From Oscillospiraceae bacterium (GTDB lineage: Bacteria > Bacillota > Clostridia > Oscillospirales > Acutalibacteraceae), in NCBI GenBank assembly GCA_022487055.1, contig JAKVJJ010000016.1:1-40978 (forward strand): DNA of 40,978 bases, written 5' to 3'. Made by a program: the position numbers and the translations under genes. This document shows, in pieces, positions 31,529 to 40,978 of the stretch. Numbering within the stretch: the stretch's first letter is position 1; every line of letters begins with the position of its first letter. The notes beneath the pieces are model-generated. The model made no database searches. It was not told the DNA's origin and saw nothing but the letters and a program-made list of their open reading frames with translations.

Positions 31529-34500
31529 CTATACTGCCGTATTTGTCAAGCCTTCGTCACTATTTTCAGGCTCGGTTTTTTCAAGATGCACATTGGCATA
31601 ATGCTTCATGCCTGTGCCTGCCGGAATCAGCTTGCCGATAATGACATTTTCCTTGAGACCCATAAGCGGATCGACCTTGCCTTTGATAGCAGCATCGGTC
31701 AGCACACGCGTTGTTTCCTGGAAAGATGCGGCGGACAGGAAAGATTCTGTTGCCAAAGATGCCTTGGTAATACCAAGCAACGTTGGTGAACAGGTTGCTT
31801 CCTGCAAACCGCTTTCTCCTGCCGCAATGCGGTCACGGATGGACTGGTTGGCAGCTTCAAATTCGGGCTTCTCAATCATGGAACTCGGCAGCAGGTCTGT
31901 GCTTCCGGCATCCTCCACACGAACCTTCTTCATCATCTGACGAACAATGACTTCGATATGCTTATCGTTAATATCAACGCCCTGCAGACGGTAAACACGC
32001 TGCACTTCTTCAATCAGATAATCCTGCACAGCCTCCACACCGATAATGGCCAGAACATCATGTGGGTTAACAGAGCCTTCTGTAATGCGGGTGCCAGCTG
32101 TAATGCGCTGACCTTCCTGCACAGTTACATGAGAGCCGAACGGAATCAAATAACTCTTAGACTGCCCGTCATCACTGGTAACCACAACATGGCGGTTTTT
32201 CTTGATTTCCTCAAAGGTAATGCGGCCGCCAAGTTCACTGATGATTGCCAAATGCTTAGGCTTCCGGCCTTCAAACAGTTCCTCAACACGTGGCAGACCT
32301 TGTGTAATATCCTCAGCGTTTGCAATACCGCCGGTATGGAAGTTACGCATGGTAAGCTGGGTACCGGGTTCGCCGATAGACTGTGCAGCCACAATACCGA
32401 CTGCTTCACCGACGGTGACTTCCGTGCCGGTTGCCAAGTTAAGGCCATAGCACTTCTTGCATACACCGTGCTTAGAATGACAGCTCAGGAGAGAACGAAT
32501 CTTAATGCGTTCTACACCATGATTTACAATAATATCCGCATCGGCATCGGTCAACATTTTATTCTTGCTGACCAGTACTTCACCTGTTGCCGAGTCCACA
32601 AAATCTTCAACCAGATACCGGCCGACCAAGCGTTCATGCAGGGACTCAATAACTTCGTTGCCTTCCTTAATATCATAAATTTCAAGGCCATCGGTCGCGC
32701 CACAGTCATCCTCACGAATGATAACATCCTGAGAAACATCGACCAGGCGGCGTGTCAGGTAACCAGAGTCAGCCGTACGCAGAGCGGTATCGGTCAAACC
32801 TTTACGAGCACCACGGGAAGAAATGAAGTATTCCAAGATATTCAGACCTTCACGGTAATTCGCGCGGATAGGAACCTCAATGGTTTCACCAGAAGTATTT
32901 GCAATCAGGCCACGCATACCGGCAAGCTGACGAATCTGACTCATAGAACCACGAGCGCCGGAATCCGCCATCATAAAGATTGGGTTGTAACGGTCAAGGT
33001 TCTTCTGCAGTGCGTCAGAGACCTCATCTGTTGCCTTATTCCATGTGCTGATAACTGCAACATGGCGCTCTGCGTCGGACAGAAAACCGTTCTTGTACTG
33101 GTCAGAAATCAAGTCGACACGGCTTTCTGTCTTCTGCAGAATTTCTTTCTTCTGCGGTGGAATCGTTGCATCACACACAGCCACGGTAATGCCGGACAGA
33201 GTGGAATATTTGTAGCCCTGTGCCTTGATGCAGTCCAGCACTTCGCTGGTTTTCGACGTACCATGCGTTTTAATACATTTTTCAATGATATTGCCGAGCT
33301 GCTTCTTGCCAACCAGAAAATCGATTTCAAACTTAAAGAGATTCTCCGGCTTTGAGCGGTCAACATAGCCCAAATCCTGCGGAATCGGGCGGTTAAAGAT
33401 AATCTTGCCGACAGTGGTGTCGACCAGCGCTTCCTTTTCCTCCCCATCCACTGTGATACAGCGGCGAACTTTAATCTTGGCGTGCAAGTCAATCACTTTA
33501 GTGTCATATGCCATAACGGCTTCATCGATATCCTTAAAGATTTTGCCCTCGCCTTTTTCGCCGTCACGGTCAAGTGTCAGCCAGTAAGAACCCAGAATCA
33601 TATCCTGTGTCGGCACAGTAACTGGCTTGCCGTCAGACGGCTTCAGCAAGTTGCCTGCAGCCAGCATCAGGAAGCGAGCCTCAGCCTGTGCCTCACTGGA
33701 AAGCGGCAGATGAACAGCCATCTGGTCACCATCAAAGTCCGCATTGTAAGCGGTGCAGGCCAGCGGATGCAGTTTCATTGCGCGGCCGTCAACCAGTACT
33801 GGTTCAAAAGCCTGAATGCCCAAACGATGCAAGGTCGGCGCACGGTTAAGCAGCACCGGGTGGTTTTTGATAACGGTTTCCAGTGCGTCCCACACTTCTG
33901 GCTTAGCACGTTCAACTGCTTTGCGGGCTGCCTTAATGTTGCCCTCCGTACCGGTTTCCACCAGACGCTTCATTACAAACGGCTTAAAAAGTTCCAATGC
34001 CATTTCTTTCGGCAGACCGCACTGATACATCTTCAGTTCAGGACCGACGGCAATAACAGAACGGCCGGAGTAGTCAACACGTTTGCCCAACAGATTCTGA
34101 CGGAAACGGCCCTGCTTGCCTTTGAGCAAATCAGAAAGAGATTTCAGCGGACGATTATTTGGACCGGTAACCGGTCTGCCACGGCGTCCGTTGTCAATCA
34201 GCGCATCCACAGCTTCCTGCAGCATCCGTTTTTCGTTACGGACGATGATGTCAGGAGCGTGCAGTTCCAGCAGACGTGCCAAACGGTTGTTACGGTTAAT
34301 CACACGGCGGTAAAGGTCGTTCAGGTCAGAGGTGGCAAAGCGGCCACCGTCCAACTGAACCATTGGGCGCAGGTCCGGCGGAATGACTGGAACAACGTCC
34401 AGAATCATCCATTCTGGGCGGTTGCCGGACTGACGAAACGCTTCAACAACTTCCAGACGCTTCAGAATACGTACACGCTTCTGTCCCGAAGCATTTGTAA

Positions 34501-35083
34501 GTTCAGCTTTCAGCTCATTGAATTCCTTATCAAGGTCAATTTCCTCAAGCAGCTTTTTAATCGCTTCCGCACCCATCCCTGCCTGAAAATCATCTTCATA
34601 CTTTTCGCGCAGGTCACGATACTCTTTTTCTGTCAGAAGCTGCTTTTTCTGCAGTTCCCGCACATTGCCGGGATCTGTTACAATATAGCTTGCAAAATAC
34701 AGGACTTTCTCCAACATACGCGGGGAAATATCCAGAATCAGCCCCATGCGGGACGGAATTCCTTTAAAATACCAAATATGAGATACCGGAGCCGCAAGCT
34801 TGATGTGCCCCATGCGCTCACGGCGAACCTTTGCGCGGGTAACTTCCACACCACAGCGCTCACAAATCTTGCCTTTATAACGGATGCGCTTATATTTGCC
34901 GCAGTGACATTCCCAATCTTTGGTCGGCCCGAAAATACGCTCACAGAAAAGGCCGTCGCGCTCCGGTTTCAGAGTACGGTAATTGATTGTTTCGGGCTTT
35001 TTTACTTCGCCGTGGGACCATTCCAGAATTTTTTCGGGAGAGGCAAGACCGATTTTAATTGATTCCAGTGTGTTAAATTCCAT
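31529..35083 (-). CDS. rpoC: RNA polymerase subunit beta-prime
   Basis: 1184 residues. An N-terminal zinc ribbon has Cys59, Cys61, Cys74 and Cys77. The catalytic [15 protein letters not shown] with three Asp lies near residue 450. The bridge helix/trigger loop region [21 protein letters not shown] and the second zinc cluster ([15 protein letters not shown]) are intact. It starts 17 bases after the rpoB stop. The length is usual for Firmicutes, without a large insertion. Confidence 0.99.
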   Translation of the reverse strand: MEFNTLESIKIGLASPEKILEWSHGEVKKPETINYRTLKPERDGLFCERIFGPTKDWECHCGKYKRIRYKGKICERCGVEVTRAKVRRERMGHIKLAAPVSHIWYFKGIPSRMGLILDISPRMLEKVLYFASYIVTDPGNVRELQKKQLLTEKEYRDLREKYEDDFQAGMGAEAIKKLLEEIDLDKEFNELKAELTNASGQKRVRILKRLEVVEAFRQSGNRPEWMILDVVPVIPPDLRPMVQLDGGRFATSDLNDLYRRVINRNNRLARLLELHAPDIIVRNEKRMLQEAVDALIDNGRRGRPVTGPNNRPLKSLSDLLKGKQGRFRQNLLGKRVDYSGRSVIAVGPELKMYQCGLPKEMALELFKPFVMKRLVETGTEGNIKAARKAVERAKPEVWDALETVIKNHPVLLNRAPTLHRLGIQAFEPVLVDGRAMKLHPLACTAYNADFDGDQMAVHLPLSSEAQAEARFLMLAAGNLLKPSDGKPVTVPTQDMILGSYWLTLDRDGEKGEGKIFKDIDEAVMAYDTKVIDLHAKIKVRRCITVDGEEKEALVDTTVGKIIFNRPIPQDLGYVDRSKPENLFKFEIDFLVGKKQLGNIIEKCIKTHGTSKTSEVLDCIKAQGYKYSTLSGITVAVCDATIPPQKKEILQKTESRVDLISDQYKNGFLSDAERHVAVISTWNKATDEVSDALQKNLDRYNPIFMMADSGARGSMSQIRQLAGMRGLIANTSGETIEVPIRANYREGLNILEYFISSRGARKGLTDTALRTADSGYLTRRLVDVSQDVIIREDDCGATDGLEIYDIKEGNEVIESLHERLVGRYLVEDFVDSATGEVLVSKNKMLTDADADIIVNHGVERIKIRSLLSCHSKHGVCKKCYGLNLATGTEVTVGEAVGIVAAQSIGEPGTQLTMRNFHTGGIANAEDITQGLPRVEELFEGRKPKHLAIISELGGRITFEEIKKNRHVVVTSDDGQSKSYLIPFGSHVTVQEGQRITAGTRITEGSVNPHDVLAIIGVEAVQDYLIEEVQRVYRLQGVDINDKHIEVIVRQMMKKVRVEDAGSTDLLPSSMIEKPEFEAANQSIRDRIAAGESGLQEATCSPTLLGITKASLATESFLSAASFQETTRVLTDAAIKGKVDPLMGLKENVIIGKLIPAGTGMKHYANVHLEKTEPENSDEGLTNTAV

Positions 35084-35100
35084 GTAGCTAAATCCCCCTG

Positions 35101-38100
35101 TCAGTCTGAAGTATCCGAATCGATATCATCCAGTGAAACATTATCTGCGCTGTTATCCGATTTCTCAGCGCCATCCTTGCCGCCGTCCACATAATTGTCC
35201 GGCCCGTCATACAGCGCTTCGTCCGCTTCATTCACAGAGTAGCCTGCCAAGTTATCGGCAACTTCCGGTTCATCAAAGTTATCGCTCGGAGTAAAGCCCA
35301 TGTCGTCATCGTCATCGTCTAAATTCTGACGGAGGTCAATTTCATTATTGTCTTTGTCCAGCACCTTCATATCCAGCGCAAGACTCTGCAGTTCCTTAAT
35401 CAGCACCTTGAAAGACTCAGGCACACCCGGCTTCGGAATATTCTGACCTTTAACGATTGCCTCATAAGTCTTAACGCGGCCGACAACATCATCCGACTTC
35501 ACGGTCAGAATTTCCTGCAATGTGTAAGCAGCACCATAAGCTTCCAGTGCCCAAACTTCCATTTCGCCGAAGCGCTGGCCGCCAAACTGTGCTTTGCCAC
35601 CCAGAGGCTGCTGTGTGACCAAAGAATACGGGCCGGTGGAACGTGCATGCATCTTATCATCCACCAGATGATGCAGCTTGAGGTAATACATAATGCCGAC
35701 AGTAACCGGACTGTCAAAGTATTCACCGGTGCGGCCGTCACGCAGTTGGAATTTGCCGTCTTCGCTCATATGCGCTTCACGGAACAGTTCACGGATATCT
35801 TCCTCGTGTGCACCGTCAAAGACAGGCGTCATTACTTTCCAACCCAGCGCTTTTGCTGCCATGCCGAGGTGAACTTCCAACACCTGTCCAATATTCATAC
35901 GGGAAGGCACGCCCAATGGGTTTAACACAATGTCAAGTGGTGTGCCGTCCGGCAGATAAGGCATGTCCTCCACTGGCAAAATGCGGGAAACAACACCCTT
36001 GTTGCCGTGGCGCCCGGCCATTTTATCGCCGACAGAAATCTTACGTTTCTGAGCAATGTAGCAACGCACGACTTTGTTAACGCCCGGGCTGAGCTCATCG
36101 CGGCTGTTCTCACGGGTAAAGACCTTTACATCCACCACAATGCCGTATTCACCATGCGGCACACGCAGGGAAGTATCACGGACTTCACGCGCTTTTTCAC
36201 CGAAGATTGCACGCAGCAGGCGGTCTTCCGCAGTCAGTTCGGTTTCTCCCTTCGGGGTGACCTTGCCAACCAGAATATCGCCGGCATGGACTTCCGCACC
36301 GACACGGATAATGCCGTTATCATCCAAATCGCGCAGCATATCTTCGTTTACATTTGGAATATCACGGGTGATTTCCTCAGGCCCAAGTTTTGTGTCACGC
36401 GCTTCCACTTCGTGTTCCTCGATATGAATAGAGGTAAACACATCATCACGCACGACCTTTTCACTAATCAGGACAGCATCCTCATAGTTGTAGCCTTCCC
36501 AAGTCATAAAGCCGATGAGCGCATTACGGCCAAGGGAAATTTCGCCGTCTTTGGTAGCCGGGCCATCAGCAATCACATCGCCCGGGTTGACACGGTCATT
36601 GCGGTCAACCACAGGCACCTGATTAAAGCAGGTACCGGAGTTGGAACGCAAGAACTTGATAATCGGATACACATCAATGTCGCCATCATCCGTTGCCACA
36701 CGCACTTCATCTGCGCTGACGCTCTTGACCACGCCCGCGCGCTTGCACAGCACGCACGCACCGGAATCGACACCAGCTTTGTATTCCATACCGGTACCAA
36801 CGATTGGGGACTCCGTCTTAATCAGCGGTACAGCCTGTCTCTGCATGTTGGAACCCATCAATGCACGGTTCGTATCATCATTTTCAAGGAACGGAATCAT
36901 TGCTGTAGCAACAGAAACAACCATTCGTGGAGAAACATCCATGTAATCGACTTTCTCACGTTCCACAACCACAAACTGGTCCTTATGCCGGCCATTGACC
37001 TTTGCGTTTTGGAAGTGGCCTTCCTCGTCCAGCGGTTCGTTCGCCTGCGCGACAATGTAGTTATCCTCCATATCGGCTGTCATATAGACAACGTCACGGG
37101 TAACCACGCCAGTGTCCTTATCCACGCGGCGGTAAGGCGCTTCGATAAAGCCATACTGGTTAATGCGGGCAAAAGTGGCCAGATAGGAAATCAGACCGAT
37201 GTTCGGGCCTTCTGGTGTTTCGATTGGGCACATACGGCCGTAATGTGTATAATGCACATCGCGAACCTCAAATCCTGCACGATCTCGGGACAAACCGCCG
37301 GGGCCGAGGGCTGACAGACGGCGCTTGTGCGTCAGTTCTGCCAGCGGGTTGGTCTGATCCATAAACTGGGACAGCGGAGAGGAACCGAAGAATTCCTTGA
37401 TTGCTGCCACAACCGGACGGATGTTAATCAGGGAATGCGGAGTCAGCGCTTCCAAATCCTGTGACTGCAGCGTCATACGTTCACGAATGACGCGTTCCAA
37501 GCGGGAGAAGCCAATACGGAACTGATTCTGAAGAAGTTCACCGACAGAGCGGATGCGGCGGTTGCCCAGATGATCAATATCGTCTATTGTACCGAGGCCT
37601 GCCTGCAGGTTGCACATATAATTGATAGAAGCAAAAATATCATCAATTATAATATGTTTCGGCACCAGTTCATCTGCATGAGTACGCAGTGCTTTCTTCA
37701 GTTCTTCTTCTTCACCGCCGGTCTGTTCCATCAAATCAGCCAGCACAGAATAGCGCACGCGTTCCCGAATGCCGCATTCCTTTTCTGCATCGAAAGAAAC
37801 GAAATTTTTGATGTCGACCATGCCGTTGGAAATAACTTTGATTTCTTTTTCATTGACAGTCACATAGACAACAGACACACCAGCATCATCCATCTGACGT
37901 GCCAGCTCATGGGAAACGACTTTGCCTTCTTCTGCCAGCAATTCGCCCGTGGCCGGGTTCACCACAGGGCGGCTGAGGATCTGTCCGGTAATTCGGCCGG
38001 CAAGATTCAGCTTTTTATTGTATTTATAACGTCCGACACGGGAAAGATCATAACGGCGGGAGTCAAAGAAAAGGCCATTTAGATGAGACTGCGCGCTTTC

Positions 38101-38862
38101 CAGCGTCGGCGGTTCACTCGGGCGGAGTTTCTTATAAACTTCAAACAAAGCCTCCTCTGCATTTTTGCAGGGGTCTTTTTCCAATGTTGCATCAATCAGC
38201 GGGCTGCTGCCGAAGTACTCGCGCACTTCAGCATCGGTGCCAAGTCCCAGTGCGCGGATGAACACAGTGACCGGCAGCTTACGATTTTTATCGATACGCA
38301 CATAAAAGACATCGTTCGCATCGTTTTCATATTCAAGCCATGCGCCGCGGTTTGGAATAACCGTTGCGCTGTAAAGTTCCTTTCCGGTTTTGTCATAACT
38401 CATCTTATAATAGACACCCGGGGAACGAACTAACTGAGAAACAATAACACGTTCAGCACCATTGATAACAAAAGTGCCGCTTTCTGTCATCAGCGGGAAG
38501 TCGCCCATGTAGACTTCCGATTCTTTAATTTCACCACTCTCTTTATTTAGCAGGCGTGCTGTCACCCGCAGCGGGGCCGCATAAGTTGCGTCGCGTTCCT
38601 TGCACTCCATAACGGAGTAATTTGGCTTGTCGACATCCAGCTTGTAATCGACAAAGTCCAGAACGAGGTTGCCTGTGTAATCGGTAATGCCGGACACATC
38701 CTTGAAGACCTCTCTAAGGCCTTCATTCAGGAACCACTCGTAGGAGTTTTTCTGAATTTCAATGAGGTTTGGCATCTGCAGCACCTCATCTATTTTGGAA
38801 AAGCTCATGCGTGTGTTTTTGCCTACCTTCACCGGTTTGACATTCACCATTGGCTCAATCAC
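35101..38862 (-). CDS. rpoB: RNA polymerase subunit beta
   Basis: 1253 residues. The rifampicin region is complete: [29 protein letters not shown]. The catalytic-side motifs [30 protein letters not shown] and [24 protein letters not shown] follow. An acidic C-terminal tail (DDDDDMG, later [18 protein letters not shown]) extends it by several dozen residues. The start is a GTG at 38862 or an ATG four codons on ([10 protein letters not shown]); the AAGGA-like site just upstream slightly favours the former. It opens the minus-strand rpo/str cluster under the promoter at 39012. Confidence 0.98.
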   Translation of the reverse strand: MIEPMVNVKPVKVGKNTRMSFSKIDEVLQMPNLIEIQKNSYEWFLNEGLREVFKDVSGITDYTGNLVLDFVDYKLDVDKPNYSVMECKERDATYAAPLRVTARLLNKESGEIKESEVYMGDFPLMTESGTFVINGAERVIVSQLVRSPGVYYKMSYDKTGKELYSATVIPNRGAWLEYENDANDVFYVRIDKNRKLPVTVFIRALGLGTDAEVREYFGSSPLIDATLEKDPCKNAEEALFEVYKKLRPSEPPTLESAQSHLNGLFFDSRRYDLSRVGRYKYNKKLNLAGRITGQILSRPVVNPATGELLAEEGKVVSHELARQMDDAGVSVVYVTVNEKEIKVISNGMVDIKNFVSFDAEKECGIRERVRYSVLADLMEQTGGEEEELKKALRTHADELVPKHIIIDDIFASINYMCNLQAGLGTIDDIDHLGNRRIRSVGELLQNQFRIGFSRLERVIRERMTLQSQDLEALTPHSLINIRPVVAAIKEFFGSSPLSQFMDQTNPLAELTHKRRLSALGPGGLSRDRAGFEVRDVHYTHYGRMCPIETPEGPNIGLISYLATFARINQYGFIEAPYRRVDKDTGVVTRDVVYMTADMEDNYIVAQANEPLDEEGHFQNAKVNGRHKDQFVVVEREKVDYMDVSPRMVVSVATAMIPFLENDDTNRALMGSNMQRQAVPLIKTESPIVGTGMEYKAGVDSGACVLCKRAGVVKSVSADEVRVATDDGDIDVYPIIKFLRSNSGTCFNQVPVVDRNDRVNPGDVIADGPATKDGEISLGRNALIGFMTWEGYNYEDAVLISEKVVRDDVFTSIHIEEHEVEARDTKLGPEEITRDIPNVNEDMLRDLDDNGIIRVGAEVHAGDILVGKVTPKGETELTAEDRLLRAIFGEKAREVRDTSLRVPHGEYGIVVDVKVFTRENSRDELSPGVNKVVRCYIAQKRKISVGDKMAGRHGNKGVVSRILPVEDMPYLPDGTPLDIVLNPLGVPSRMNIGQVLEVHLGMAAKALGWKVMTPVFDGAHEEDIRELFREAHMSEDGKFQLRDGRTGEYFDSPVTVGIMYYLKLHHLVDDKMHARSTGPYSLVTQQPLGGKAQFGGQRFGEMEVWALEAYGAAYTLQEILTVKSDDVVGRVKTYEAIVKGQNIPKPGVPESFKVLIKELQSLALDMKVLDKDNNEIDLRQNLDDDDDDMGFTPSDNFDEPEVADNLAGYSVNEADEALYDGPDNYVDGGKDGAEKSDNSADNVSLDDIDSDTSD

Positions 38863-39438
38863 TCCAATCCTTTATTTAAGAGCCCGCCTATCCGCGTACG
38901 TCCTTTTTCATCATGCCCGGCACACAAATTCTCTTGCCTTTTCCGCTTAATTGTGCTATGATAAAGACAAATCTCAGATGGGTGCATGATTCTATGATGA
39001 TGCAGTTTAATATTGTATTCCATTTTTTCCGGTTTGTCAAGGCGGGCGCCGCTTTCCTGCCGTTTTTTTAAGTGCTTATCCGGTTTTAGCTTAAATTCAG
39101 CATCTAACATAATCTTTATTTACTTTTATTAAGAAGATATATCTATGTTGCAGTATCTTGTGACATGGGTATGTCTTTTTTTCACTTTATTTAGGATATT
39201 GCTCAGTATTCTTCATTCTTTTTTACCTCAATTATGGAACTTTCACAGCATTTTTCTTCTTTTTAGCTTGACGAACTTCTCATTACATTTTATACTCTTA
39301 ATTAGTAATGCAAGAATGTAAATATGGTTAATTGTGCTTTGTGTGTTTATATGTATCTAACATGCATATTATGGAGCAATTTCCGGAATCATCAGGCTAG
39401 GCCTGAAAGTCCTATTCTGAAAAGCAGCGAGGCAAATA
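38863..39438. other. 576-bp intergenic region upstream of rpoB
   Basis: No gene is supportable here. It holds the rpoB promoter (39012-39040) and about 140 bases of rpoB leader. An A/T-rich stretch (39110-39400) probably contains the promoter of the divergent EAL gene. The bases before that gene (39380-39430) do not match a c-di-GMP riboswitch. The rplJ/rplL genes that often precede rpoB are absent. Confidence 0.6.
39012..39040 (-). promoter_or_regulatory. Strong sigma-A promoter of the rpoBC operon
   Basis: Minus strand TTGACA (39035-39040), exactly 17 bases, TACAAT (39012-39017), 11 of 12 consensus matches, about 150 bases upstream of rpoB. Confidence 0.9.
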
Positions 39439-40978
39439 TGGATAACTCCTTTAATTCCTCTGGCAGCAGTGCCGAGCAGTCCCTCTTATATCTGAATTAT
39501 TATGATGAATTTATAGAAAAAAGCCGTGCCGTCATGCAAAGCGCTCCCCCAAACAAACGCTTCGCCGTGCTTTATACAGACATCACGGATTTTCAAACAG
39601 TTAATACATTTTATGGCTTTGCAGAAGGCGACCGGATGCTGGCAGCCTTTGCAAACTTTCTGAATACCGCAGTGAATGCTTATGTGTGCGGGCGCGTCTT
39701 TTCTGATCACTTCCTGTGCCTCTTTTCCATCCGCTCAGCTGATTCCTGCCGTTCAGAGGCAGAGCGTTTTCGCGATAGCCTTAATTGCTTTTTGCAGAAA
39801 CAGCGTCGGTTCCATCCGAACTGCAAACTGCATATTGCCTGCGGAATGTGCCGAACCGACGCTGCCAATCTGGTCACTGCTGTGGACAATGCTAATACCG
39901 CCAGGAAGCGCTCCAAATCCCGCAGCAGCACTGCTGTGCTCTGGTTTGACGAACGGCTGCGCAGTATTATTCGTCTGGAGGAGCAGGATGCGCAGGCTGC
40001 TCAGGCTGCTCTGCGGGAACAACGCTACTGCTTCTTTCTGCAGCCGAAAGTGAATCTGCACACTGGTCAGATTGTGGGCGCGGAAGCATTGGCACGCGCG
40101 ATTTCCCGTTCTGGACAACTGATTCCGCCAGATCATTTTATCCCTTACTTGGAGCAGAACGGTTCCATTATTGAAATGGATTTTTCCATCTGCCAACAGG
40201 TCTGTGAGTACCTCGCAGCACGGCTGGCACAGGGGCTTCCGGTTGTCACCATCTCTGTGAATCTTTCCCGTCTTCATGTGCATCGGAGTAATACCGCAAA
40301 GGCTTTGCACGAAATGGTCAGCAGCTATCACATTCCGCCTTATCTGTTGGAATTTGAGTTGACAGAAACTTTGCTTCTGGATGAATTTGACGGTGCGAAA
40401 CATTTGATTGACGCTCTGCGAAACTATGGGTATAAAGTTTCCATTGACGACTTCGGCTCCGGCTACGCAGGCATCAATGTTTGGCAAGAATTGAATTTTG
40501 ACTTGCTGAAACTGGATAAAAAGTTTTTGTCGGATGATCCCAAAGTAAAAGTGCGCAATGATGCATTGATTCCAAATCTTATCCGTATTGCCAATCAGCT
40601 GCAGACCACCGTGTTGTGCGAGGGTGCTGAAACCGCCGAGCAGTGCGAATATCTGGACAGTATGGGCTGCAGCATTGTGCAGGGTTACTATTTCTCAAAG
40701 CCGCTCTCTTGCAGCGACTTTGACAGAATGTTTGAAAAAAATCATGGTACCTTTCCCATTGACATTGACCATCATCCTTATTCCGCTTATATGCAAAATT
40801 TGGAAGCTTGCTCCGTCAACAACTCCATTTTTGACATTGTTCCGGGCGGACTAGCTGGTTTCAGTAAAACCGGTCAGCTTCTGTTTGTATCCAGCAGTTT
40901 AGAAAATCTGACTGGTTATTCCATTCAAGATTTGTCTTCTCTGCAGAACCTTAAAGCATGGTTCCGCAAATTTATTGA
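39439..40978 (+). CDS. Degenerate GGDEF plus EAL domain protein (partial, runs off right edge)
   Basis: 513 residues visible from ATG 39439 (weak GAGG upstream). The GGDEF-like domain (about 30-175) has DITDFQTVNTFYGFAEGDRM, but the active site reads GRVFSDHF instead of GGDEF, so no cyclase is expected. The EAL domain (about 195-425) keeps the key residues: AEALAR, NLSRLHV, FELTET, SIDDFGSGYAG, KLDKKFL and EGAETAEQ, so c-di-GMP phosphodiesterase activity is likely. A PAS-like segment begins near 455 (IVPGGLAGFSKTGQ) and continues beyond the window. No N-terminal membrane segment is seen. Confidence 0.9.

Noticed and set aside
38859-39110. 83-residue minus-strand ORF upstream of rpoB
   Set aside because: It covers the rpoB promoter and leader and has no recognisable domain or ribosome binding site.
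39380-39438. A c-di-GMP (GEMM) riboswitch before the EAL gene
   Set aside because: Short GGC/GCC repeats are present, but the conserved aptamer core is not.

Overview
The window looks like a chromosomal stretch of an endospore-forming, low-to-mid GC clostridium, most likely of the Oscillospiraceae/Ruminococcaceae type. The evidence is the str/rpo block (rpoB-rpoC-rpsL-rpsG-fusA-tuf), dipicolinate synthase and coat-F proteins (sporulation), an agr-type peptide quorum-sensing locus, SAM-I and FMN riboswitches of Firmicutes style, an ECF riboflavin transporter and a DUF3842 protein. No rRNA, tRNA or CRISPR array was seen.

Layout. 1-1.3 kb: a WYL-type regulator (running off the left edge) divergent from a DJ-1/PfpI protein, with a palindromic intergenic site. 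1.4-2.9 kb: a decayed AAA ATPase piece fused to a truncated asparagine synthetase. 2.9-8.6 kb: two coat-F-like spore proteins, a membrane protein, a phasin-like/UbiB-kinase pair, dCMP deaminase, an O-acetylhomoserine sulfhydrylase-type enzyme and a zinc-ribbon membrane protein. 8.7-15.3 kb: the dipicolinate synthase locus dpaA-dpaB, in which dpaB is cut in two by a 5.1-kb element. 15.4-21.4 kb: murC, a divergent MreB-family gene, comF and recD2. 21.4-26.8 kb: metK with a SAM-I riboswitch, ribU with an FMN riboswitch, an acyl-CoA thioesterase, and an ECF S-component/P-loop kinase pair. 26.8-39 kb: the tuf, fusA, rpsG, rpsL, rpoC, rpoB operon on the minus strand under a near-consensus promoter. 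The right end holds a partial degenerate-GGDEF/EAL/PAS-like protein.

The main discovery candidate is the 5,120-bp element at 9009-14133. It splits dpaB (spoVFB) after codon 107. The two outer dpaB pieces join in frame across a shared GGTGT core and give a 199-residue protein, the normal length for this subunit. The element carries a large serine recombinase. Its two ends form, in the predicted circle, a near-perfect attP palindrome (17-bp arms around a 10-bp spacer whose centre is the GT of GGTGT). It also carries a 60-residue ORF touching the left end, a candidate directionality factor, and a complete agrA-agrC-agrB-agrD quorum-sensing operon as cargo. This is the architecture of developmentally excised elements such as skin in sigK and the known spoVFB-interrupting elements of Bacillus. 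A full Agr circuit as cargo is, to my knowledge, not a described feature of such elements. The inference is that dipicolinic acid synthesis, and so mature spores, requires excision in the mother cell, while growing cells keep the quorum circuit. Excision itself is not shown by the sequence.
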